A stretch of DNA of 54,593 bases from Stentor coeruleus (taxonomy: Eukaryota > Ciliophora > Heterotrichea > Heterotrichida > Stentoridae), in contig MPUH01000434.1 of assembly GCA_001970955.1 (NCBI GenBank), positions 1-54,593 of the forward strand, read 5' to 3'. The notes under the pieces are model-generated. The model was not told the origin of the DNA. It searched no databases and was given only the letters and a program-made list of their open reading frames with translations. Numbering within the stretch: the first letter of the stretch is position 1; each line of letters starts with the position of its first letter. Shown in pieces: positions 42,101 through 49,533 of the stretch. The position numbers and the translations under genes are program-made.

Positions 42101-42776
42101 CGAGATTTTCAATAATTCTAATTCCCAAGAAATACATAAAAACCTCCAATACCCTCTAAAGCAAAACCCTCTTAAAGTCTTAGAACAACTTCAAGAACTT
42201 GAAATAGGAAACTACATCCAAGCCATTTGGGTATCATTTTCAGATATATTAAATCTAAACACTTATCTCCATATAGAAAGTATTCGAGAAGAATTCAGAG
42301 AAGATTCTTCACCTTTAAACATATCTAAAAACATACAAAAATATTTAATAGAAGCTGAACATATACATAACAAATTAATATTTGATGCTGCTAATGAAGC
42401 ATTACAAAAATATAGACCATATGGATTAAAAGGTTATCCAATGCCATGGAGTTTTGATTTTAGATATATAAAAAAATCACAAAATATAGAAAAAGTTATA
42501 CAATTAGTTATAAATGAAGTATATTATTGGAGTACTATGCAAATTGGAAAGCTGGGTAGAGAAGATTTTTTAATGTCTAATGGGATTATTGATGATGAAC
42601 TTTTACAACAGATTAGGGAGGAAAGATTAGCTGGTGTACTCACTGAGGAAATTGTGGAGAAAGATAAGATTTGGGTTGATTATGAGTTTGAAGAAGCGCA
42701 AGTTAAGTTAGATTTGGCTGATATTATTTTGGAAGTTTTAGCGGAGGAAATGGTTGAGATATTAGGTTTTGAGTAA
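39105..42776 (+). CDS. IQ-motif, coiled-coil protein with DUF4378-like C-terminal domain (CEP350/TRM-like)
   Basis: A 1223-residue protein. Residues 1-430 are very basic, Lys/Ser/Pro-rich and probably disordered. An IQ motif is at about 443-460 (AAIKIQSHIRRFLVQRRF), a calmodulin or centrin-binding helix. A coiled coil follows at about 545-680. The last ~170 residues are globular: LIFDAANEALQKY near 1090, a VINEVYYW helix, and a final segment with paired acidic helices (KIWVDYEFEEAQVKLDLADII). These features resemble the DUF4378 domain of plant TRM/LONGIFOLIA and of CEP350, where FD-x-x-NE is the hallmark. Such proteins anchor microtubules or centriolar complexes. The domain call is from memory of the pattern, so moderate. 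The last codons are duplicated just downstream. Confidence 0.85.
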   Translation: MQPNSILFYLSESMCSLDVNTTIKLSSKSPHVPITGKKIISSIQVPINVKESSPPNKIYIKKQTQDKGPSPRKTPRNTSCLRSSSTKKQTKEKKSSSKKSGELRKSFIQIPPKPKTEKPPKPTKICQIDTTKQENPYSSQTTLRPKLRQIIKTTLKKEKIKKIRTAKEKRGIAEIKVLKKQEITNQNIQIRHENAKCKKIRLKHKYCWGVDQSRLKDPQILKDNTSKNSARKARSTERVRTGIDTIKEIQIDFGHAHLRSRTLSQKSDDRRGSSKNKDENKDFKYQEITQGLKNKHQPNLKVIEFMKKKDITRKEKILYEDLQKYAEDSRKQAQLNNLEVLRKAMRPKLKGKKIKKKHGKGKKYRHENGRMVHTEENVNDNKNIKLVYDTKSYEDQSNECTSRMPGSFRDNRNSSREKIAKIIPLEKKNILKTSKANDIETKAAIKIQSHIRRFLVQRRFDRDLEYSSADEQIKDILTRISQDDRGSSVSSQERMYDVEKKTIKKLQIDIPSSSQSRKSSSSSVMLINEDSFSGQNISLLHEIEESKIKYQEKLKEQLITKEAQLQSLEYLKSKEIQDIKIITERIGKDEELSELISKIIDQRYSQLSALLEENVRKSEKELISCMDAEEREEFKSELMEKCQKLTQKFQNESKIVDSLIESFVVKSERENENTLEDRPAIYKPKSKNPTQIHEITTENPLQNTSILSPLARDSTLIQESTIKHLSSDDEPHDNTNIFAEDFQVFTPLSSASGYEIRKLNTLSPNNEITNIYNSIKNESLIDTSKQAVKFSKYVEKKENEILIEEISLEVSNSNPHDSSLIENLQLESPSLTPDSSIRMLQSGQQYDIYPNLLRFQTYLDSCDDNLNLPYRPNPHFIGLDPTDYYPERPSAPLNYLDSESPYTNQSPGITSQSENDIQQNTYNDFQTLSIQYEVTPELVVNLADMILNHLLDESTKTPQFKEIAYTKLTNIPPTPILIPYPEQHIQIQTDPASVKSYLIEIFNNSNSQEIHKNLQYPLKQNPLKVLEQLQELEIGNYIQAIWVSFSDILNLNTYLHIESIREEFREDSSPLNISKNIQKYLIEAEHIHNKLIFDAANEALQKYRPYGLKGYPMPWSFDFRYIKKSQNIEKVIQLVINEVYYWSTMQIGKLGREDFLMSNGIIDDELLQQIREERLAGVLTEEIVEKDKIWVDYEFEEAQVKLDLADIILEVLAEEMVEILGFE

Positions 42777-43073
42777 AATAATAAGATATGAGGTTTTTAT
42801 TTTTTTTTGTGAAGAATTTTGGCTTTGATAGGGTTTTTATTGTGAAAAAGTTAGAATTAAATTTTATGTGAAGATGATAAGCTTAGTGATTTTGGGGGTT
42901 TAGTTGAAAAAAATGGTTGAGATATTAGGTTTTGAGTAAAATAATAAGATATGAGGTTTTTATTTTTTTTTGTGAGGAATTTTGCCTTTGATAGGGTTTT
43001 TATTGTGAAAAAGTTAGAATTAAATTTTATGTGAAGATGATAAGCTTAGTGATTTTGGGGGTTTAGTTGAAAG
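42748..43073. repeat. 163-nt tandem duplication covering the 3' end of the IQ/DUF4378 gene
   Basis: Positions 42748-42910 recur at 42911-43073 with two visible substitutions (a/g and g/c). The unit contains the last nine codons, the stop and the 3' flank. The differences suggest either a real recent duplication or two alleles placed in a row. Confidence 0.92.
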
Positions 43074-43572
43074 GTTTGTGAGAAGAGATATTTTTTAGTG
43101 TTTTTGTGATAAGAAATTGCATTTAGAGATATAAAATTTGTGTTGAAAATTATTTTTAATTATGGTTCACTTTGAAAATGTATTATAATTGATAATATTT
43201 CATATTTTTTGTTTCTTAATCAATTATGTAATAAAAAATGCTTTCATTTTTATCTAAACATTTATAAAAATAACTTAATAAACAACTAATATACCACCAA
43301 TATGCATATAATTTATAAAAATTACAGTATATTACCAATTAAAAATCTCCTCTATACTAAATCCATAACCGTATACAAAAAATCATTATTTCTAAACTAA
43401 ATTCTCAAGAATCTTATCATTAAAAATAATAAATCATATCCTATCCTTTATCTCAATACCTTAGCACCCACTTTAGTTTCCCTAAAATTTCCTATGATAT
43501 AAAAATAGTTTTCATCAACCTTTAATTCTTCAACCCTTCAAAAATTAAAACTTTTTATAAATAAAAATCAGT
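43074..43572. other. AT-rich intergenic region, nothing recognised
   Basis: About 500 bases before the CAP/EF-hand gene. It changes from G/T-rich to A/C-rich on the plus strand, no coding frame seen. Probably contains that gene's promoter. Confidence 0.5.
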
Positions 43573-45531
43573 ATGAGCACTACTGAAAAAATATTGGAAG
43601 AATTAAACGAGTGTCGGACAAATCCCTCCATGTACTCTCAGAAAATTTCTAAAATCCTCAAGTACTATCGAGGTAAGATCTTTGCCCGTCCAGGCTATGA
43701 AGCTATAGAAACTGAAGAAGGTTCAGGAAATGCCTTAGCTTGTATAAGTTATCTAAAAACTGTCATGCCTATAGAACCTCTTCAGTGGAGTCAATCTCTA
43801 ACTCTAGCAGCCCAAATGCATGCTGATGATATAGGTCCTTCTGGACGTATGAGTCATATTGGTCAAGATGGTTCAGAGCCTTGCGATCGCATTGAAAGAT
43901 TTTGTCAATGGTCAGGACATTTAGGTGAAAACATAGACTATGGCAATGCAGATTCTGAAGATATAGTTGTAAGTTTGCTCATTGATGATGGAGTATTAGC
44001 ACGAGGTCAGCGTCTAAATATTATGAAAAGGGAGCATAAATACGCGGGTGTTGGTTTCGGCTATCATTCTGAATATCAATACGTATGTGTTATTCTCTTT
44101 GCTGAACTTGTCATTGAAAGCTCAATAACTAACACTCCATCTCTAAGTTCAGTCAAGAAAATGAAAAAATCAGAGTATGTAAAAGTTAAAGAAATAACTG
44201 AAGAACAAAGCAAATTAGCTGCTAGTAAAAAAAGCAAAGTTAAAGATATAAACACCCTGAATTTAAAGTCCAAAGAAAAAATCTGCAAACCAAAATTTAA
44301 TTTATCCGACTTAAGCGAAGATGAAATTATTGAAATAAAAGAGTTTTTTGATAAGCTAGATTTTGAGTCTTCTGGGACAATTTCCGTAACTGAAATAAAG
44401 CATTTATTAGAAAAACAAGAGCCTGAGTTGAGTAATTCAAGTATGTTTCAAATACTAGCAAATCTTGATGCTAAAGGTGTTGGTACCCTGGACTTTGACG
44501 GGTTTTTAAGCATGATGGCAGAAAAAGTCTTTAATAAAAAAGCTTCAAGTCCAACCACAATCCCAGAAGTTTCAGACCAAAAAAAACCTCTTCAAGTCAT
44601 CCACAAAAGGAATTTCCAATTAACCCAAAACATCATCACTGAACTTAAAGATGTTTTCGATCTTGTAGACCACGAAAACTCCGGCTATGCAGACTTAGAA
44701 TCTCTACAAACAGCTCTTGAAAACAAAGAACAAGAAACTTATAATACCACAATCCTCGAAATAATGCATGGATTTGACAAATCACAAAATTCCAAACTTT
44801 CATTTGAAGATTTTATAGAAATCATCTCAAATATTAGCGAAAAAACAAATTCTAAATCAAAAAACCAAACAGACTCAGTCAAAGAGGAAAATAAGACTGA
44901 GTTTATAAGTGGGATTTTTAAAGATTCAGACAGTTCTTTAGTTGAATTTGATGTGATTTCTAAGATAAGTAAAATCAAGATTCCAAGAAGACAAATGAGT
45001 TCTTATCAGTCTTATTTTAAGAAAACAGATGTTGAGGAAAGTATGAGAAAACAGGTTAAAGGGTTTGATCCTGCGGAATATGAGAGTAAAGGGATTTCAC
45101 AAGAGCAGGTTTTAGAGATTAAAAGAGCATTTGATCTTTTTGATGTTGATAGAAAAGGGATTATTGATACTGAAGAGCTAAGAGATGCTATGGAAGATCA
45201 AGGGTTTAAGAGAAAAAACCCAACTGTTTTTAAACTGTTTTGCCAGCTGGACTTAGAGAGGAAAGAGAAAATCGATTTTATAGCATTTTTTAATATGCTA
45301 ACAGAAAGAAATGAAACTAGCTCAGAAGATGAGATAAAAAAGTTCTTTGATCTTTTTGATAGAGAAGGGCTTGGGTATATTGAAATTAAGAATTTGAAAA
45401 ATGTAGTAAAAGATTTAGGAGAAAGTCTTGACGATGAAGACATTGTTGACCTTATTAGAAAAAGCGATTTAGATGGTGATGGCAAAGTGACATATCAAGA
45501 CTTTTACAACATCATGAGCAAAGCGGTTTAA
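43573..45531 (+). CDS. CAP (SCP/PR-1) domain fused to eight EF-hands
   Basis: A 652-residue protein with no signal peptide. Residues about 8-185 form a CAP domain of the bacterial YkwD-like/cytosolic type: LNECRTNP, then cavity residues H83 (QMHADDIG), E119 (GHLGEN) and H155 (REHKYAGVG). CAP proteins are usually secreted, so a cytosolic one is unusual. After a Lys/Ser-rich linker there are three EF-hand blocks: a pair at 245-320 (first loop DFESSGTISVTE), a degenerate pair at 350-420, and a centrin/calmodulin-like quartet at 505-650, ending with the canonical loop DLDGDGKVTYQD. So calcium binding is probable in at least the first and last units. I know no standard family with this fusion. Function is open; calcium-controlled lipid or protein binding is one guess. 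Confidence 0.93.
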   Translation: MSTTEKILEELNECRTNPSMYSQKISKILKYYRGKIFARPGYEAIETEEGSGNALACISYLKTVMPIEPLQWSQSLTLAAQMHADDIGPSGRMSHIGQDGSEPCDRIERFCQWSGHLGENIDYGNADSEDIVVSLLIDDGVLARGQRLNIMKREHKYAGVGFGYHSEYQYVCVILFAELVIESSITNTPSLSSVKKMKKSEYVKVKEITEEQSKLAASKKSKVKDINTLNLKSKEKICKPKFNLSDLSEDEIIEIKEFFDKLDFESSGTISVTEIKHLLEKQEPELSNSSMFQILANLDAKGVGTLDFDGFLSMMAEKVFNKKASSPTTIPEVSDQKKPLQVIHKRNFQLTQNIITELKDVFDLVDHENSGYADLESLQTALENKEQETYNTTILEIMHGFDKSQNSKLSFEDFIEIISNISEKTNSKSKNQTDSVKEENKTEFISGIFKDSDSSLVEFDVISKISKIKIPRRQMSSYQSYFKKTDVEESMRKQVKGFDPAEYESKGISQEQVLEIKRAFDLFDVDRKGIIDTEELRDAMEDQGFKRKNPTVFKLFCQLDLERKEKIDFIAFFNMLTERNETSSEDEIKKFFDLFDREGLGYIEIKNLKNVVKDLGESLDDEDIVDLIRKSDLDGDGKVTYQDFYNIMSKAV

Positions 45532-45714
45532 AACATCAGTCTCTGAAAGTTTAGAATATAATTATGATAGAGAGTTTATAGATTAATGGCATTAATTATT
45601 TTTTTAGGATTATGAAACATAGCAAGATTTCATTACAAATATACACAATCATAAAACTCCTTTTTTCATTTCTAAAACCACTTCACAAAATCATCTAATC
45701 ATAATTATACTAAA

Positions 45715-47535
45715 TCAATTTGGCCCCTTCAAAGATTCACTTTCCGTTATCGACACAACTTGTTTTATCACCGACTTTTCTTTCAACTCTTTAAAATTAT
45801 CAATAGACACAAAATTCTCCGAGTTATGAAAACTTATATTTTGTAAACCTTTTATATCTTTAAATGGTTCATGTACATAATTCTCCGGTATTTCTTCATC
45901 TTCATCATATTCTGATCCTGAACTAACTTCTCTCATACCAAAACCTTCCCCAGCAAATCTTAAATTCATAATTTCCATAAGTTTTTGATTGACGATAATA
46001 TTCATCGCATTAGCTTTTTTTTTATTCCTTATCTCATCGATTCTTTTTATATCATCCCCAGGATCATTTTTCCCTTGGATGTTAGGATCTTTAGGACATT
46101 CATGAGCCCTATGGCCTATTTCTTTACAACTTGAACATTTCATATTAGCATATTTTGATTTATCATCATCTTTTTCTTGTTCAATACCTTCTTCTTCTTC
46201 TTCTTTTGCTATATGTTTAGAACTTTGACAACCAGTGGCTTCTTTACCTTTTTTACCACAACACCAATAAATACTCATTTCTCTGCTGTATTCCCCAGTG
46301 TGGATTTTACAGGACCAGTTGTAATTTTCTTTTTCTGTGAAGGTTTTTCGACATTTTATACAGGTTTTTTCTTCGTTTTCTCCATATTGTTTACCTCTTT
46401 GTTTCCATTGTTTGAGTTTTTGGCGCATTTTTTCATAGGACTCGGTGAGGTCTTTATAATTTTTTTCTAAGCTGGAGAGTTTAGCCCGATATTCTTCTCT
46501 TTGTTCTACAGTTCCTGAGAGTTCTTTTTGTAGTTTGGTTACATGCTCTTTGCTTGCTGTGAGGAGTTTGTCTCTTTGTGCTTTGATTTCTTCGGTTAAG
46601 GCTTCAATTTCTAGGTATTGGGATTTAAGTTCATCTCTTCGGCTTAAAGATGAGGATAAATTCGAACTTAAATCGTTACAAAAATTAGTCAGTTGCTGCA
46701 AAGAACAAATCAAAATCTCTAATTCCTCACCCAATTTCTCTTCTACATACCTCCTACATGGAAGTTTATCTAACTCCTCATACAACCCCCCAAGTCTTTC
46801 TGCCATAATATCATTTTCCATCTTAAGTAACTCATTCCCATGTTCAAGTTCAGTCGCTGTGTTTTTCCTCTTATCATTAAGAGCTTTTTCTTCATGTAAA
46901 GAAGTTGTCAATGTTTTATTTTCCATCTCACACTCATTATACATTCTTCTATATTCACTAAGTTGATTTGTTATAAAAGATGCTTTCAAATCAGTATGTT
47001 GTTGAGTTTTAATCGTGTCTTGAAATGAATTATTCATTTCATCAATCTCAAAAGTAACCGATTGATGTTGTTTTTTCAAATTCTCCAACTCCGCATAAAC
47101 GCTTTGTCTTTCCTGTTCCGCAAACTTAAGATTCTGGGTAACTCTATCAATCTCTTCTCTAACCTGAGATAATTGTGTCATCAAATTATCAGCAAGTTTC
47201 AACTCTCCATATACAGTCCCGGCTACAGCTTCAAGTGGTTTATGGGTTTCTTCACTTAAAGAATGCAACAAACTGTTTTTCTGTTTATTTGCTGTGTCTG
47301 ATTCAAACATAGGTAATAAGTATTGTCTGACAACAACAGCGGCTATTTCTGGTGTGACAACATATTCACTTTCTTTTTTAAAACCACTAGTTGGGGTTAA
47401 TGGAGCTCTTTGTCTTGACCTCAAATCAGTTCTATCATTATTTGACCCTACTCTTTTCTTAAAAGAAGGTAAAGACTGTAGCCGGCCAATACTAGCTTTA
47501 GAACTCCCTGGAGTTGGCAACTTATCTAAGTCCAT
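45715..47535 (-). CDS. Coiled-coil protein with CHORD-like zinc cluster and CCHC knuckle
   Basis: A 606-residue protein. The N-terminal ~65 residues are Ser/Pro/Arg-rich. A long coiled coil runs from about 110 to 385. A Cys/His cluster then follows: CIKC, SCKIHTGEY, YWCCGKKG and TGCQSSKH, in the order and spacing of a CHORD-like zinc-binding module. After an acidic spacer there is a CCHC zinc knuckle, C-SS-C-KEIG-H-RAHE-C. The C-terminal part is acidic (SEYDEDEEIPENY). Zinc knuckles bind RNA, DNA or proteins; CHORD-type modules bind HSP90-type partners. The combination with a coiled coil suggests an adaptor. I recognise no specific orthologue. Intronless, ATG first in frame. Confidence 0.87.
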   Translation of the reverse strand: MDLDKLPTPGSSKASIGRLQSLPSFKKRVGSNNDRTDLRSRQRAPLTPTSGFKKESEYVVTPEIAAVVVRQYLLPMFESDTANKQKNSLLHSLSEETHKPLEAVAGTVYGELKLADNLMTQLSQVREEIDRVTQNLKFAEQERQSVYAELENLKKQHQSVTFEIDEMNNSFQDTIKTQQHTDLKASFITNQLSEYRRMYNECEMENKTLTTSLHEEKALNDKRKNTATELEHGNELLKMENDIMAERLGGLYEELDKLPCRRYVEEKLGEELEILICSLQQLTNFCNDLSSNLSSSLSRRDELKSQYLEIEALTEEIKAQRDKLLTASKEHVTKLQKELSGTVEQREEYRAKLSSLEKNYKDLTESYEKMRQKLKQWKQRGKQYGENEEKTCIKCRKTFTEKENYNWSCKIHTGEYSREMSIYWCCGKKGKEATGCQSSKHIAKEEEEEGIEQEKDDDKSKYANMKCSSCKEIGHRAHECPKDPNIQGKNDPGDDIKRIDEIRNKKKANAMNIIVNQKLMEIMNLRFAGEGFGMREVSSGSEYDEDEEIPENYVHEPFKDIKGLQNISFHNSENFVSIDNFKELKEKSVIKQVVSITESESLKGPN

Positions 47536-47550
47536 TTATCTATAATTATA

Positions 47551-48462
47551 CTAATGATATCCTACCCATGCTGAATTTAGCGATAGGATGGCTGGTATTG
47601 CTTGTCCACAATTGAAAGTTTCAGCTGTGCAGTTTTGAATCTGATGTAAGTATCCATCGATTGCTTTAGTGTTCATGAAGTAACTTAATTGAGCAGCTTT
47701 TATGTCAAAAGCCACTTTGAAAAAGCTGGCTATTTTTTCATAATTATAGTCTGCTGACCAGTCAGTTTTCCAACATGTTGTAACAACGGTATACTCTACT
47801 GAGAAAAGTATGGAGTTTAAGACTCTGTGATGATTAGTTATGAGATCTTTAACCATTTCGTCTAATGGGGGGATTAAACGAAGGGAGTTACCTTTGCAAA
47901 GTGGAGTATAAGCTACACTGCCTGAATAAGAAACTGCAATACCTCTGATGAACTCGAAGATTTCGAATTTTGTGGCAGGGTCTCTAAGGCTAAACTGAAG
48001 GCTAGCTCCAGATAGGATTCTTAAGATTGATCCAACACTTTTCCCACATAAGTTGTAGTCAGCTTCACAGTTTACAACATTAGCAGATAATGTGCTTAAT
48101 TCAGCAGCATTTTTCATGTAATTAGTAAAAGCTGCTTTTTGACCTTGTGGGGTTGCCAATTGAGCAAGAGCATTGATGAAAGCAGTGAAATCACATTCAG
48201 CTGATGTGCTTTCTAGTTCTTGGGTTAGCTTTTGGTAATCAGTTACAAGTGATGTAAAACCTTTAGCGTTTCCTTCTAAGATACTTTCGATGTCGACAAA
48301 AAGGTTGCCTAATTGGCTTCCGAGTTCCATAAGAGCATTGCCACAGTTACCGTAAACGTCTGGATCACTTTCAAAACCTTCAATAAGCCCATCGTAAAAC
48401 TCTCCTGCTGGGCAACTTGCGACAAGGCCCATAAGCATGATGAATGCCAAAGCGATTCTCAT
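47551..48462 (-). CDS. Secreted Cys-containing protein with CG-repeat
   Basis: A 303-residue protein counted from the ATG at 48462 (an upstream in-frame ATG at 48477 adds five residues). That start gives a typical signal peptide, MRIALAFIMLMGLVASC, so the product enters the secretory pathway. The mature chain has ten or so cysteines and three similar segments in which a Cys-Gly pair starts an amphipathic helix: NCGNALMELGSQL, LCGKSVGSILRIL and NCGQAIPAILSL. These suggest an internal triplication of a helical, disulfide-bonded unit. It has few charged patches and no catalytic motif I recognise. Higher G/C than its flanks fits a well-expressed gene. Only 15 bases separate it from the start of the coiled-coil gene on the same strand. 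Confidence 0.88.
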   Translation of the reverse strand: MRIALAFIMLMGLVASCPAGEFYDGLIEGFESDPDVYGNCGNALMELGSQLGNLFVDIESILEGNAKGFTSLVTDYQKLTQELESTSAECDFTAFINALAQLATPQGQKAAFTNYMKNAAELSTLSANVVNCEADYNLCGKSVGSILRILSGASLQFSLRDPATKFEIFEFIRGIAVSYSGSVAYTPLCKGNSLRLIPPLDEMVKDLITNHHRVLNSILFSVEYTVVTTCWKTDWSADYNYEKIASFFKVAFDIKAAQLSYFMNTKAIDGYLHQIQNCTAETFNCGQAIPAILSLNSAWVGYH

Positions 48463-48477
48463 ATTTATTATAACCAT

Positions 48478-49533
48478 TAATTGGCTTGTTGAAGATAATT
48501 AAATACCATAGCAATACACTTAATAAATCTATAGGGCATTTAGTTCAAACTTTATATAAGATGTAGAGGAAATTTATTTTATGTTCTATGTTCAAAGGAT
48601 TTTCGGCTATCTTCAGATTTCATTGAGCTAGTGCTTAATGATTTTCTACGTCTTTTAAGCCAACTTTGGGTGGAATTTTTTTGTCAAAATTCACTTTTTT
48701 TAGACAATTTATTGGCTCACTGTAAAAGTTTTTGAAATAGAAGAGATGCAGAATCATTAATCCAGGATATCAGAAAACTTATCCTGTCTGGATCTTAAGA
48801 TTTTGGGTCTTACCTAAAAAAGGTATTCTAAGTCCTTCAATAAAGCTGTAATAGGCACCCACTAATTAAGCATTCCATAGCATTGTCATTTACTATAAAG
48901 CTGTACAGCTCAAAGCATTAGAAATAAATGCATAATCTCACCTTATAAGCTATAATCAATAAATAATTCTACTATAAATCAAAACTTGTATATTAGTCTA
49001 AATCTTACATAAATCTGATTAACCACTAAGTAAAATAATTATCAACACATAAACTTGTATATATAACATAAGTAACTATCCTTTATATAAAACTAATAAA
49101 CATTAATATAAAGCCTACAGAAGTTATAATTTTGATATAAGCATAATAAATTTCTATAACTAAAAAGAGCAATACTTCAATAAAATTTACACTATAAACC
49201 AAAAGACTAATCGCTTCAAAACTTTTAGTTTTATATTATAATATGAAAAACAAGAAACATCACAATGATATAATAATTATATATAAAGTAAGCATATATG
49301 CTATTAATATTTTTTATAAAAATTGGAAGAAAATAACTTTATAACTATTTTCCTATAATATTATTCATAACCTTGTGAACATTTTTATATCCAACATAAT
49401 ATTGTAGTATTTTTATTTTATAACATAACATTGTAGTATTTTTTTCTATATTATACAACATTAAATTGTATAAAAAATGATCTTTTTATTTCTAATGTAT
49501 ACTTTTAAGAAAGATTTTATCAATTATAGTTTA
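48478..49533. other. Intergenic region with a possible pseudogene
   Basis: About 1 kb. The left part (48541-48900) has G/C content closer to coding sequence and a broken minus-strand frame, listed separately. The right part is AT-rich with nothing seen. Confidence 0.55.
48545..48890 (-). pseudogene. Decayed protein-coding relic
   Basis: A single minus-strand frame stays protein-like for about 110 codons but meets several stops. Readable pieces include YYSFIEGLRIPFLGKTQ, FYFKNFYSEPINC and DKKIPPKVGLKDVENH. No 15-nt introns would remove the stops. It looks like a dead gene or an unlinked exon set; the family is not recognised. Confidence 0.4.
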
